A model generated the notes under the pieces. That model did no database searches and was not told the DNA's origin. It saw only the letters and a list, made by a program, of their open reading frames with translations. A stretch of 64,000 nucleotides of DNA from the NCBI GenBank assembly GCA_002173095.1, contig NHBK01000010.1:1-64000 (forward strand). The letters run 5' to 3'. The position numbers were made by a program, and so were the translations under genes. Source of the stretch: Hyphomonadaceae bacterium TMED5 (GTDB lineage: Bacteria; Pseudomonadota; Alphaproteobacteria; Caulobacterales; Hyphomonadaceae). Positions 34,984 through 44,282 of the stretch are shown here, piece by piece (positions within the stretch are counted from its first letter, which is position 1; each line of letters begins with the position of its first letter).

Positions 34984-35651
34984 ACCGACATCGCCAATAT
35001 CTGACTGATCTCAGACAGTGTTCGCCCGCTTTCGGCCCGCCAGGCTGAAACAGCCTCCTGCGTCGCGGCCATATCACGCTTTGAGTTCGGTAATTTATCG
35101 ACAACGCCATTGGCGATCAGCGCGCGCACCACATCCTCAGAGAACACAATGCTTTCCAGCCCCATTCGGCGCAGAAAGATCATGCCAGATGTACCGCCAA
35201 GACGGCTTGTCCGCTTTCGCATGGCTACGACGTTTTCAAAATACTGGTCCGGGTCCCAGGCGGCAAAGAACGCGCCAACACTGCCATGTTCTGTGATGAC
35301 GTCTTTGAAATAGAGCGCATTCTTGCCCACAGAGGCGAGCCGCATGGCATTGCGGATAATGCTTTTATCCTGCATCAGCCGGCCCATTTCCTCATCGGCC
35401 ATCATGGCCCAGTAATGCACATCAAAGCCGTTAAAGGATGTCTCAAAGTTCGGCCATTTCTTGTCGACCACATCCCAGTTGAAGCCGGCCTGAAAAATCA
35501 TGCGGGTGGCTTCGGCCAGAAAACGGTCATTCGGCGTCGCGGCGATTTCATCAGCCGAGCGCACAGCGCAGCGGCGCGATAGCGTCTCTTCGAGCTTTTC
35601 TGCGCCATGCTTATCGAGGGCACGTTGTTCAATTTTCTGAAACAGATACAT
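34980..35651 (-). CDS. DNA-3-methyladenine glycosylase I (Tag)-like protein
   Basis: 223 residues. The central part matches the Tag family: IFQAGFNWDVVDKKWPNF, FDVHYWAMM, MQDKSIIRNAMRLASVGKNA. Tag excises 3-methyladenine from DNA. The N-terminal Cys and the His/Cys residues that bind structural zinc in enteric Tag are not visible, so it belongs to a divergent branch and substrate preference is uncertain. Located 22 bases upstream of the ruvB stop side, same strand as ruvCAB's neighbour genes. Confidence 0.75.
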   Translation of the reverse strand: MYLFQKIEQRALDKHGAEKLEETLSRRCAVRSADEIAATPNDRFLAEATRMIFQAGFNWDVVDKKWPNFETSFNGFDVHYWAMMADEEMGRLMQDKSIIRNAMRLASVGKNALYFKDVITEHGSVGAFFAAWDPDQYFENVVAMRKRTSRLGGTSGMIFLRRMGLESIVFSEDVVRALIANGVVDKLPNSKRDMAATQEAVSAWRAESGRTLSEISQILAMSV

Positions 35652-35673
35652 CGCGTCCTCCAGTCAGATCGAC

Positions 35674-36699
35674 CTAATCAAACAAATCGCCAGCCGGTTT
35701 CTGCATGGGCGTTGGCAGGCCAAGGCGCTCATAAGCGCCGGGGGCTGCGGTGCGGCCACGCGGCGTGCGGGCCACAAATCCCTTCTGCATAAGATACGGC
35801 TCGATCACATCCTCAATGGCATCACGTGCCTCTGAAAGGGCAGCAGCCAGCGTGTCCACGCCCACCGGTCCACCGGCATAGGTTTTGACCAGCGCATGCA
35901 GATAGCGCCGGTCAAGACTATCCAGCCCATCGGGATCAATCTCCAGACGCAGAAGCGCGCGGTCAGCCGCTTCCTTTGTGATAGCGGAACCTTCAGCATC
36001 GGCAAAGTCGCGCACACGGCGCAAAAGGCGCAGCGCAATACGCGGCGTGCCCCGTGCGCGGCTGGCAATTTCAAGCGCGCCGTCTTCTGTGATGGTGACA
36101 TTCAGCTTGGCCGCCGCCGCACGCACGATGCGGGCAAGGTCTTCAGGCTCGTAAAACTCAAGCCGCATCGGAATGCCGAAACGGTCACGCAAAGGCGTGG
36201 CGAGCAAACCGGCCCGCGTCGTCGCGCCGACAAGCGTGAAAGGTGCAAGGTCAAGCCGCACAGATCGCGCCGCCGGCCCCTCACCAATCATGATATCGAG
36301 CGCATAATCCTCCATGGCCGGATAGAGGATTTCCTCTACGGCTGCCGGAAGCCGGTGAATTTCATCAATGAAGAGCACGTCATTAGGCTCAAGATTTGTC
36401 AGAATGGCGGCAAGGTCGCCCGCCTTTGCGATCACCGGCCCGGAGGTGGACCGAAAGCCCGCCCCCAATTCCTTGGCCAGAATTTGCGCCAATGTGGTTT
36501 TGCCGAGGCCCGGCGGGCCAAACAGCAGTACATGGTCCAGCGCCTCTTCCCGGTTGCGGGCCGCATCGACATACACTTTGAGATTGGATTTTGCCCGGCT
36601 CTGGCCGACATAATCATCAAAGGTCTGTGGACGCAGCGCGCGGTCCAGCGCCTCTCCGGGCTGGAGCTCAGGGCTTGAAAGGCGCTCAGCTTCGTTCAA
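35674..36699 (-). CDS. ruvB: Holliday junction branch-migration ATPase RuvB
   Basis: 341 residues. AAA+ motor of the RuvABC resolvasome. Walker A GPPGLGKT, Walker [10 protein letters not shown], sensor GATTRAGLL, and a C-terminal winged helix (DLFD tail). The start codon is TTG, overlapping the ruvA stop as TTGA; no ATG exists before the conserved domain, so the overlap supports the TTG and implies translational coupling. Confidence 0.95.
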   Translation of the reverse strand: MNEAERLSSPELQPGEALDRALRPQTFDDYVGQSRAKSNLKVYVDAARNREEALDHVLLFGPPGLGKTTLAQILAKELGAGFRSTSGPVIAKAGDLAAILTNLEPNDVLFIDEIHRLPAAVEEILYPAMEDYALDIMIGEGPAARSVRLDLAPFTLVGATTRAGLLATPLRDRFGIPMRLEFYEPEDLARIVRAAAAKLNVTITEDGALEIASRARGTPRIALRLLRRVRDFADAEGSAITKEAADRALLRLEIDPDGLDSLDRRYLHALVKTYAGGPVGVDTLAAALSEARDAIEDVIEPYLMQKGFVARTPRGRTAAPGAYERLGLPTPMQKPAGDLFD

Positions 36700-37319
36700 T
36701 TCGTCAGTTCCTTAAGGCCCGCCTTGATAAGGGCAGACACATCATCAGCATCCACGCTTTGCGCTGCGGCCGCAACGGCGCGCGCAGCATCTGTCTGCTG
36801 ATAACCGAGATTCACCAGCGCTGAAACGGCTTCAGCGCGCGCGCCTGTCGGCACGGCAGAGGCCGGTTTCACCGCGCCTGTATGAATAGCGCCCGGCAGC
36901 GTTCCGAACCGGCCCATTGGCGGCGCTTTGCCAGACAGCTCGCCAACTATGCGCTCGGCTACTTTTTTACCTACACCCTTGGCACGGGTAAGGCTCGCCG
37001 CATCCCCCAAAGTGACGGCATCCATAAGGCCGTTCGGCCCAATAGCGTCCAGCACAGCGAGAGCGACCTTACCGCCCACGCCCGGCACATCTGTCAGACG
37101 GACAAACCATGCGCGCGCTTCATCGCTTTCAAAAGCGAACATCTGGATGGAGTTTTCTGTGACGCGGGTTTCAATGTGAAGCTCTGCCTCGCGGCCCGGC
37201 GCAAGCTTCGCCAAAAGGCTAGCGCCGGCAAGCGCGACATAGCCAACGCCGTTTACATTGATCAGCACCGTGTCTGTTCCGGTGGAAAGGACTTCACCTT
37301 TCAGCCAGCCAATAATCAT
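36696..37319 (-). CDS. ruvA: Holliday junction DNA-binding subunit RuvA
   Basis: 207 residues from MIIGWLKG, the family's normal start; the open frame continues 14 codons upstream. OB-fold N terminus, then helix-hairpin-helix motifs ([20 protein letters not shown] and [19 protein letters not shown]), a flexible linker and the C-terminal RuvB-contact domain. ATGA overlap with the ruvC stop. Confidence 0.95.
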   Translation of the reverse strand: MIIGWLKGEVLSTGTDTVLINVNGVGYVALAGASLLAKLAPGREAELHIETRVTENSIQMFAFESDEARAWFVRLTDVPGVGGKVALAVLDAIGPNGLMDAVTLGDAASLTRAKGVGKKVAERIVGELSGKAPPMGRFGTLPGAIHTGAVKPASAVPTGARAEAVSALVNLGYQQTDAARAVAAAAQSVDADDVSALIKAGLKELTN

Positions 37320-37816
37320 GCAACGCCCCTTGCGACGACCGGCCTGTAATGGGCCGTACAAATGGCGCAGGCGAGCGCATCAGCAGCATCGGCCTTAACC
37401 TGACCGGCGCGCGGCAATAGACGCTGCACCATAAATGCGATCTGATCTTTGTCGGCTTTACCCGTGCCAACAATCGCCTGTTTGATCCGGCGCGGCGCAA
37501 ACTCTGCAACCTCAACAGACCCAACTGCGAGCGCCGTCATGGCCGCCCCACGTGCCTGGCCAAGTTTCAGCGCGCTTTGGGCACCGGCATTCACCAGAGT
37601 TTCCTCAACGCCTGCAAATTGCGGACTGTGCAGTCCGATCAACTCACTCACGCCATTAAAGATAACGGCCAGACGTTCAGCCAATGCGAGGTCCGGATCC
37701 GGCGAAATCACGCCATGCGCGACATAGGACAGACGCGGACCATCAGAGACGATCAGCCCCCATCCGGTATGGCGCAGGCCCGGGTCAATTCCGAGTATTC
37801 TGACAGGTGTTCCCAT
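37316..37816 (-). CDS. ruvC: Holliday junction resolvase RuvC
   Basis: 166 residues from MGTPVRILGIDPG, the usual length; the frame extends 38 codons upstream. RNase H-like nuclease: D11 in LGIDPGLRHTGWG, the Glu in AGVEETLVN, and the C-terminal acidic pair in KADAADALACAIC. Cuts four-way junctions delivered by RuvAB. First gene of ruvCAB. Confidence 0.95.
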   Translation of the reverse strand: MGTPVRILGIDPGLRHTGWGLIVSDGPRLSYVAHGVISPDPDLALAERLAVIFNGVSELIGLHSPQFAGVEETLVNAGAQSALKLGQARGAAMTALAVGSVEVAEFAPRRIKQAIVGTGKADKDQIAFMVQRLLPRAGQVKADAADALACAICTAHYRPVVARGVA

Positions 37817-37939
37817 AAGCCCGTTCTGCGCCTGTAATGGTGAATCGCGACTTAATGTTTCTCGTTTTGTTCCAAAAAGGTCAAGGCCCGTCCACGGCGC
37901 GCCCAAGTATTTGTGGTAGATAAGAGACATGACGAAGAA

Positions 37940-37955
37940 ATGACGTCCGCGTCAT
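37940..37955. promoter_or_regulatory. ATGACG-CGTCAT inverted repeat upstream of the second TonB receptor
   Basis: Perfect 6-bp arms with a 4-base spacer, about 85 bases before the receptor's ATG, within the 225-base spacer between divergent ruvC and receptor genes. A partial dyad TGTCAC/GTGA follows closely. Possibly a regulator site; no family can be named. Confidence 0.35.
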
Positions 37956-38041
37956 CAATTGTCACGAGAGTGAAACAAGACTGTCGCCAAAGCTTTGCAG
38001 GTTTCGCCTAGCTCCCACACATCACCAATCGGGGGTTATTC

Positions 38042-40330
38042 ATGAAAACTTTGCTTCTCAGCTCTGCATCTCTCATCTCAGCAATAGCTCTTTCCGCGCC
38101 AGCACAGGCACAGGAAAGCTCGTCTCAGTCTCCTCTCATTCAGAACACGATCACAGTGACCGTTCAGAAACGCGAAGAAAGCCTTCGCGATGTGCCTGTG
38201 GCCGTCACCGCGATTGATGCCAGCATTATGGACGATCTTGGCCTTGATGAGTTCGATCAGGTCGCACGCTTCGTTCCGGGCTTTGAAGTTCAGGAGCAGA
38301 GCCCGAATAATCCGGGTTTCGTGATCCGCGGTATTACTTCTGACTCGGGCGAGTCCAATATTGAGCCGCGTATTGCGATCTTCCAGGACGGTGTGTCCAT
38401 CTCCCGCTCTCGCGGGTCTGTCATCGAGCTGTTCGATATCGAACGTGTGGAAGTCGCTAAAGGCCCACAACCAACTCTGTTTGGTCGCGGCGCACTTATC
38501 GGCGGTGTGAACGTTATTCAGGCCCGTCCTGAGTTTGAATTCTCCGGTCAGTTCACGGCTGGTCTCGGCAATTATGAAGAGCGTTATCTCGACGGTTACG
38601 TCACCGGCCCTCTGATTGATGGCGTTCTGGCTGGCCGCCTTGCAGGCCGCATCCGCCAGCGTGATGGTTATGTTGAAAGCCTGAACCCGGAAGAAGAAGA
38701 CTTTAACAGCCAGGATATGGCTGCCATTCGTGGTTCGCTGACCTTCACCCCAACTGAAGATCTGAGCTTTGACCTGATCGCCAACTATCAGCGTGACGAC
38801 CCATCGGGCACGAGCTTCAAATCCGGCAATTTCGAACCGGCACCGGGCGCAAGCACGGATGCATGGGATCCGGCAAACCTGAATACGTTTGGCGATTTCA
38901 TGAATGGCCAGGAACTGGGCCTGCGCCGTATCGTGTCTTCCCTGACCCTGATCGGCGAATACGACATCAATGATCAGCTCTCCCTGACCTCCATCACCGG
39001 CTGGCGCGACATTGACAGCTTTGAAGTGTTCGACCCGGACGGTTTCGGTCTCGACCTTCTGATTTTCGGCGAAGGTTATGAGGGCAATCAGTTCAGTCAG
39101 GAATTCCGCCTGAACTATGATAGCGGCGACCGTCTTCGCGGCTTTGTCGGCGCGAGCTGGTTTGACGAAGAAGGCGAACAATATGTTCCGCTGACATTTG
39201 ACGAGCGCGCGGTTCAGGCTCTGCTTGGTGGCCTGCTGGTTGCTCCGACCGTGCCGGATGTCGAAGATCTGCCTGCAATCAACCTGACAGCATTCCTGCA
39301 GTCTGGTGGCACGCTGGTCGTTCCGCTGAAGCCAATCCACGAAGAAGCCTTCACCAATTATGGTGACACACAGTCCATCGACCTGTTCGCGGACATGACC
39401 TACCAACTGACCGATCGCCTCGAAGTCACGGGCGGCATTCGCTATACCCGCGACGACAAGGAATCTGCCCTGCTGGTCGAGCTTCTGAATGGCCCGAGCC
39501 AGCTGACATTCGGCGGCCTGTTCGTTCAGGATTCCGGCGGTCTGATCTCAGCGTCTGATACCTTTGATGACATCACTTATCGTCTGGCCGCCAGCTATGC
39601 GCTGACTGACGAGGTCAATCTGTTCGGCAACTTTGCACGCGGTCGTCGTCCGGAAGTCATCACGGCTTCTGCCTCTGCACCAAGCGCCGGCTTTGCGACG
39701 CTCGACGCCGAGATTGTCGACGCGTTCGAATTCGGCATGAAGGGGCTCTTCCTCGACGGAGATCTGAGCGTTGAAACCTCAGCCTTCTATTATGACTATT
39801 CAAACTTCCAGACGACTGAAGTCACAGATGAAGGCCTGATTGAACCTATCAATGCTGGTGATGCGACCTCAACCGGTTTCGAGGTTCAGGGTATCTGGGC
39901 CGTTAATGACATGCTCGCTCTGACCGCAAACTATGGCTACAATAATGCACGCTTCGACGATGAAGCTGGCGCGCCATATGCAGGCAATCCGCTGCGTCTG
40001 TCACCAGACCACACCGCGTCTGTGTCTGCGCGTATCCTGTTTGATCTCGGCTTTGCTGATCTCAAACTGGTGCCAAGCTATACATGGCAGTCTCAGGTCT
40101 ATTTCGACAACTCAGAGCGCGATCTGATCAGCCAGGACAGCTATGGTCTGTTGAACCTCAACGCCCAGCTCGACTTCGATAACGGCTTCGGCATTGAAGC
40201 CTATATCTCCAACGCGCTGGACGAAGAATATCTGATTGATGCAGGCAATACCGGTGACGGATTCGGCATTCCGACCTTTATCTCCGGCACTCCACAATTC
40301 TATGGCGTACGCCTGTCTAAAGAATTCTAG
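38042..40330 (+). CDS. TonB-dependent outer-membrane receptor
   Basis: 762 residues. Signal peptide cleaved after AQA, then ITVTVQKREESLRDVPVAVTAID (TonB box and plug start), plug signatures VRGITSDSG-type and VEVAKGPQPTLFGRGALIGGVNV, and a beta-barrel ending KEF with terminal Phe. FQTTEVTDEG-like and NYGYNNARFDDE segments are typical of the large TonB-receptor family used for complex organic substrates in Caulobacterales and Sphingomonadales. Substrate unknown; no transporter or enzyme gene is linked. A strong terminator follows. Confidence 0.92.
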   Translation: MKTLLLSSASLISAIALSAPAQAQESSSQSPLIQNTITVTVQKREESLRDVPVAVTAIDASIMDDLGLDEFDQVARFVPGFEVQEQSPNNPGFVIRGITSDSGESNIEPRIAIFQDGVSISRSRGSVIELFDIERVEVAKGPQPTLFGRGALIGGVNVIQARPEFEFSGQFTAGLGNYEERYLDGYVTGPLIDGVLAGRLAGRIRQRDGYVESLNPEEEDFNSQDMAAIRGSLTFTPTEDLSFDLIANYQRDDPSGTSFKSGNFEPAPGASTDAWDPANLNTFGDFMNGQELGLRRIVSSLTLIGEYDINDQLSLTSITGWRDIDSFEVFDPDGFGLDLLIFGEGYEGNQFSQEFRLNYDSGDRLRGFVGASWFDEEGEQYVPLTFDERAVQALLGGLLVAPTVPDVEDLPAINLTAFLQSGGTLVVPLKPIHEEAFTNYGDTQSIDLFADMTYQLTDRLEVTGGIRYTRDDKESALLVELLNGPSQLTFGGLFVQDSGGLISASDTFDDITYRLAASYALTDEVNLFGNFARGRRPEVITASASAPSAGFATLDAEIVDAFEFGMKGLFLDGDLSVETSAFYYDYSNFQTTEVTDEGLIEPINAGDATSTGFEVQGIWAVNDMLALTANYGYNNARFDDEAGAPYAGNPLRLSPDHTASVSARILFDLGFADLKLVPSYTWQSQVYFDNSERDLISQDSYGLLNLNAQLDFDNGFGIEAYISNALDEEYLIDAGNTGDGFGIPTFISGTPQFYGVRLSKEF

Positions 40331-40349
40331 GCGAATCCGCCCTGAAGTA

Positions 40350-40386
40350 AGAAAAGCCGCGAGCAGGTCTCGCGGCTTTTTTGTTT
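40350..40386 (+). terminator. Intrinsic terminator of the second TonB receptor
   Basis: AAAAGCCGCGAG and CTCGCGGCTTTT form a 12-bp stem around 5 bases, followed by TTTTTTGTTT on the plus strand. It sits between this gene and the convergent GST gene. Confidence 0.9.
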
Positions 40387-41001
40387 CTACTCGAGCGGCG
40401 TGTCGATGAATTCTGGGATCGCCTCAGCGCGCTCTGACAGGGCCGCGATGGCCGGATAGGTCCGGTCATCTGCAAGCTTCGGAAACACATGCTCAGTGAA
40501 TTTCCAGGCAATAGCCGCTGTAATATCGGCCTGTGTCAGTTTCGGTCCGCATGACCAGTCCGTCGACTTTTTCAATTCAGCATTCAGCGCCCGATAGGCA
40601 TCGGCCAATTGCGTCTCAACACGTGACAGCCATTTCAGATCAATATTCTCACTGGCCCGCATATTATGCTCATAAACTTTTTGAACGGTCTTTTCCGCCG
40701 CGATGAGCGACAAGCCAATAATGCGCTGGGCACGCACATAATCGTCCAGCCCTTCCGGCATCAGCCCCTGCCCCGGCCCGGCGAGCTTTTCCACCAGCTC
40801 CAGAATGAGCGAGGATTCCATCAGAATCGTGCCGTCATCCATGATCAGGGTCGGCGCTTTGACGAGCGGGTTATAGGTGCGGAAGGTTTCGTAGTCGCGC
40901 ATTACCGATACCGATTCATGCTCAAACGGCAGTTCAAGCAATTTCATCGTGACAGCGACCCGCCGCACAAATGGCGAATCCAGCATTCCGATCAGTTTCA
41001 T
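40387..41001 (-). CDS. Glutathione S-transferase family protein
   Basis: 204 residues from the ATG at 41001, which has GGAGG upstream. The thioredoxin-like N domain (MKLIGMLDSPFVRRVAV, VKAPTLIMDDGTILMESSLIL with the cis-Pro and Glu-Ser glutathione contacts) is followed by an all-helical C domain. Catalytic Ser is likely in the DSPF turn. Substrate unknown; detoxification or dehalogenation roles are typical. Confidence 0.85.
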   Translation of the reverse strand: MKLIGMLDSPFVRRVAVTMKLLELPFEHESVSVMRDYETFRTYNPLVKAPTLIMDDGTILMESSLILELVEKLAGPGQGLMPEGLDDYVRAQRIIGLSLIAAEKTVQKVYEHNMRASENIDLKWLSRVETQLADAYRALNAELKKSTDWSCGPKLTQADITAAIAWKFTEHVFPKLADDRTYPAIAALSERAEAIPEFIDTPLE

Positions 41002-41106
41002 GTGTGCCTCCAGACCTGATTGCACCACAGCTAACCGCGCATGCAGGCGCGATCAATTGGGCTACACTGATAAGTGAACCAAGCTGAGCTTTAAGGTGTG
41101 GAGGGC

Positions 41107-41556
41107 CTAGGGCTCATTGCCTTCCCAGTCGACAATCCAGTCAAACTGATCGTCTTCAAAGACGGTCTCTTCAGAGAAAGTCCGGCCCATAATGGAGTGA
41201 CCATCGCGATGCACGGAAGCCTGCTCACCTGAAATCAGCGGGTGCCAGTCAAAGAGCGGTTTGCCTTCATTCAAAAGGCGATAGGCGCAGGTTTTTGGCA
41301 TCCATTTCAGCTCGCTGAGCTTATCTGGCGTCAGCTTCACGCAGTCAGGGACTATAGCTTTGCGGTTTTCATAATCGGCGCACTGGCAGGTCTTCGCATC
41401 CAGAAGCTTACAGTGAAGACGCGTATATGCGATTTCGCCCGTATCTTCGTCTTCCAGCTTTAAGAGACAGCATTTGGCGCACCCATCGCAAAGCGCTTCC
41501 CATTGTTCAGTGCTCATGTCTTTCAGCGGGGTGGTTTCCCACCATTTCTCGCTCAT
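41107..41556 (-). CDS. YcgN-family cysteine cluster protein
   Basis: 149 residues, UPF0260/YcgN type: [43 protein letters not shown] and PKTCAYRLL give eight conserved cysteines that probably bind a metal or Fe-S cluster. Function not established. Its ATG overlaps the thiE-like stop (ATGA), so the two genes are coupled. Confidence 0.88.
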   Translation of the reverse strand: MSEKWWETTPLKDMSTEQWEALCDGCAKCCLLKLEDEDTGEIAYTRLHCKLLDAKTCQCADYENRKAIVPDCVKLTPDKLSELKWMPKTCAYRLLNEGKPLFDWHPLISGEQASVHRDGHSIMGRTFSEETVFEDDQFDWIVDWEGNEP

Positions 41557-42212
41557 GCTTCACCCGAAAGACGGTCGAACATGGCGTTAAACTCTTCCAC
41601 AGCGGCTTTCGCGCCCGCTTCATGGTTCCAGACGCCAGAGGACACCGCGAGAAAATCTGCGCCCGCCTGAACGAGCGGCTCAGCGTTGTCGAGCGTAATG
41701 CCACCAATTGCGACGCATGGCAGTTCCATCATTTGCTGCCACCAGGTCAGAAGTTCTAGCTCGGCCTGCGTCGGCGCGGCTTTTGTTTGCGTTGGGTAAA
41801 ACGCGCCAAAGGCGACATAGTCGGCGCCCTGTTCGCCAGCGACCATCGCCAGATGGCGACTATCATGGCAGGTCGCACCGACAATACCGTGCTCGCCCAC
41901 CCATTTCTTGGCCTCTTTGACGCTCATATCGGACTGGCCGACATGCACGCCGTCGGCACCCAATTCAGCGGCGATATCTGCCCGATCATTGATAAGCACT
42001 GCGATATCGCGCGCCTGCACTTTTTCGATAATCCGCTCGCCCAGACGACGCGTGGCGTCCACATCAATGCTGACACCGTCTTCGGCCTTTAGGCGCAACT
42101 GAAGACAGGCGACATCGCCCCCATCCAGAGCAGACATGAGTTCCGTCTCAAACGCGTCCAGAGACGTGAAAGCTGGCGGGGTGATGAGGTAAAGGCGTGC
42201 GCGGTGATCCAT
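41553..42212 (-). CDS. thiE: Thiamine-phosphate synthase (ThiE-like)
   Basis: 219 residues. TIM-barrel: [68 protein letters not shown] and [29 protein letters not shown] match the ThiE/TenI family in order. ThiE joins HMP-PP and thiazole phosphate. TCHDS replaces the more usual (S)xHs pattern, so a TenI-like or divergent ThiE is possible. It precedes the YcgN gene. Confidence 0.8.
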   Translation of the reverse strand: MDHRARLYLITPPAFTSLDAFETELMSALDGGDVACLQLRLKAEDGVSIDVDATRRLGERIIEKVQARDIAVLINDRADIAAELGADGVHVGQSDMSVKEAKKWVGEHGIVGATCHDSRHLAMVAGEQGADYVAFGAFYPTQTKAAPTQAELELLTWWQQMMELPCVAIGGITLDNAEPLVQAGADFLAVSSGVWNHEAGAKAAVEEFNAMFDRLSGEA

Positions 42213-42304
42213 GCGGAAAGACAGATGTCAGAACCGGCTACGCGGTCAAGACTTGTCTTAGAAGAAATTCTGGTCGATCTGTAAGATAAATATAGGGAGG
42301 TATC

Positions 42305-42784
42305 ATGAAATATAAGATCAAAACTGGCCTGTTGGCCGCCGCATTTGCTTTCTCCGCGCCGTTTATGGCGCAAGGTGATGACATGACAGATGCTGAACAG
42401 GCCGTACCAGTTGCGGTTTCAGCTATTGGTATTGGCGTGACCAGCCTGGAAACTTCATCGGCATTTTATGAAGGCGTTCTGAGCATGCGCCCGGTCGCGA
42501 CCTTCTCTCTCGACTATATGGATGAGATTGTTCTCGTCGCGCCGAATGGCGGCAGCGCGATCGTGCTGATGGAATACACAGATGGTATTGAGCGCAATGT
42601 CACCAATCTGCCGGTCAAGATAGTCTTGCGGGTTGAAGACCCAACAGCACTTGCAGCCGATATCCGCGAGGCCGGATACGAGATTGTTCGTGAACCCGTC
42701 CCTTCTGAGGAAGTCGGCGGCGCAATTGTCGGCTTTGCCCGCGATCCGGATGGCTATCTGATTGAGATTCTGCCAGTAAGCTGA
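42305..42784 (+). CDS. VOC (glyoxalase/bleomycin-resistance) protein with signal peptide
   Basis: 159 residues. A signal peptide of about 24 residues (MAQG-type end) precedes a single vicinal-oxygen-chelate domain: SAIGIGVTSLETSSAFYEGVLSM, VLMEYTDGIER and GFARDPDGYLIEILPV with the metal-binding Glu near the end. AGGGAGG lies upstream of the ATG. Export of a VOC protein is uncommon. A cytosolic paralogue follows 20 bases after its stop. Confidence 0.8.
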   Translation: MKYKIKTGLLAAAFAFSAPFMAQGDDMTDAEQAVPVAVSAIGIGVTSLETSSAFYEGVLSMRPVATFSLDYMDEIVLVAPNGGSAIVLMEYTDGIERNVTNLPVKIVLRVEDPTALAADIREAGYEIVREPVPSEEVGGAIVGFARDPDGYLIEILPVS

Positions 42785-42804
42785 GCAGAACTCAGAGGGA
42801 ATAA

Positions 42805-43200
42805 ATGAACGCAGCGGACGAAAAGTCGAGAATCTATGCCATGGGCATAGCCGTCAGTGACCTGAATGTGTCCGCTGCATTCTACCGGGACGTCATCGGT
42901 ATGGAGGAGACCTTGGCGCTCAATTTGTCCAACATGGATGAGATCGTTTTGGACTTTCCGAATGGCGGGCCGCGCCTTGTGCTCATGCAGTTCAAAGACG
43001 GGAAAGACCGAAACCTTTCCCGCCTTCCAGTGAAACTGGTTTTTAGTTTTGACGATCCAACAGATGCGGCGCGCCGTATTCGCGAGGCGGGCTACCCGGT
43101 TGTACGCGAGCCCGGCCCTTCAGAAGAGCTTGGCGGCGCGATCCTCGGATTTGCCCGCGATCCGGATGGATATTTGCTGGAAATCGTTCCAGCCCATTAA
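42805..43200 (+). CDS. VOC (glyoxalase/bleomycin-resistance) protein, cytosolic paralogue
   Basis: 131 residues with the same domain as the preceding gene (MGIAVSDLNVSAAFYRDVIGM, DFPNGGPRLVLMQF, GFARDPDGYLLEIVPA) but no signal peptide. An AGAGGGA ribosome binding site precedes the ATG. Tandem duplication followed by gain or loss of a signal peptide is evident. Its stop overlaps the convergent SDR stop by 4 bases. Confidence 0.85.
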   Translation: MNAADEKSRIYAMGIAVSDLNVSAAFYRDVIGMEETLALNLSNMDEIVLDFPNGGPRLVLMQFKDGKDRNLSRLPVKLVFSFDDPTDAARRIREAGYPVVREPGPSEELGGAILGFARDPDGYLLEIVPAH

Positions 43201-43991
43201 AGGGAATCGACCACCCCGCCATCAACGCGAACGGAAGCGCCTGTTGTGGCAGACGCAGCCTCTGACGACAGATAGACAGCCATATTGGCGACTTCTTCGA
43301 CACTGGCCGCGCGCTGAAGGATGGATGACGGACGCGCAGCTTTGATGAATTCGCGGCCCAGCTCATCCATAGATTTGCCCGTACGTTCAGCTTCGGCAGC
43401 GAACAACTCCTCAAAGCCATCAGAAATGGTTGGGCCCGGCAGCAGGGAATTCACCGTTGCATTTGTGCCTGCAAGGCGTTTGGCCAGCCCGCGCGCCAGC
43501 GCGACATCGGCCGTTTTCGTAACGCCATAATGGATCATATCCGCCGGAATATTGAAGGCCGATTCAGAGGCGAGGAAAATGACCCGCCCCCATTCACGCT
43601 CAACCATGCCCGGCGTCAGCGCGCGCGCAAGGCGCACACCCGCCATCACATTAATCGACCAATGCTTTTCCCAGACCTCATCGTCAGCCTCGAAGAAATC
43701 CGCCATCTGATAAATACCCGCATTGTGGATGAAAATGTCGACATTGCCTGCCGCTTTTGCCGCCTGGGCGCAGCCTTCCGCCGTGCCAAGATCGGCTGGA
43801 ATACCTGTGATCTCTGCGCTGGTCACTTCAGCCTGCAAACTCTCAACGGCGGAGTGAACTTTGTCTGCTGAGCGTCCGTTCAGAATAACCCGAGCGCCTT
43901 GCTCTGCGAGACCTTTTGCAATGGCATAGCCAATGCCTGCCGTAGAGCCGGTGATGAAAGCGGTTTTGCCGTCCAGATTCAGATTAAGCAC
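43197..43991 (-). CDS. Short-chain dehydrogenase/reductase
   Basis: 264 residues. Classical SDR: TGSTAGIGYAIA nucleotide loop, NAGI, and SESAFNIPADMIHYGVTKTA with catalytic Ser, Tyr and Lys. The start is GTG with a strong AAAGGA ribosome binding site; an out-of-frame ATG lies just upstream. The middle insertion with ELFAAEAERTGKSMDELGREF is typical of 3-oxoacyl reductase-like SDRs. Substrate unknown. Confidence 0.88.
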   Translation of the reverse strand: MLNLNLDGKTAFITGSTAGIGYAIAKGLAEQGARVILNGRSADKVHSAVESLQAEVTSAEITGIPADLGTAEGCAQAAKAAGNVDIFIHNAGIYQMADFFEADDEVWEKHWSINVMAGVRLARALTPGMVEREWGRVIFLASESAFNIPADMIHYGVTKTADVALARGLAKRLAGTNATVNSLLPGPTISDGFEELFAAEAERTGKSMDELGREFIKAARPSSILQRAASVEEVANMAVYLSSEAASATTGASVRVDGGVVDSL

Positions 43992-44282
43992 GATAAGTCC
44001 TTTCCCATTTGCGATTGCATTGAAGCTAGGAAGGCCAGCCGCGCATGTAAGCGTCGCTCAATAAAATGTGAAATATCAGAATATTAGACTATCACCATAT
44101 CCCCGGCGAGAATTCCTGCGCCAAACAGGAATTTGAGGACGTCATTCTCCCATCAGGTGAGAAAGCGCAAAAGCTCACGAAGAAAATGCAGAATTTCGAT
44201 CAAACCATTGCACTTGCCGAGTTTACATCGCCGCCACGCGGCATAGTTTCAATTACAGAAGAATAACATCGGGTAGAGTAAA

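Noticed and set aside
38078-39406. 442-codon open frame on the minus strand
   Set aside because: Complement of the second TonB receptor, which has clear signal peptide, plug and barrel motifs; the long open frame is due to codon bias.
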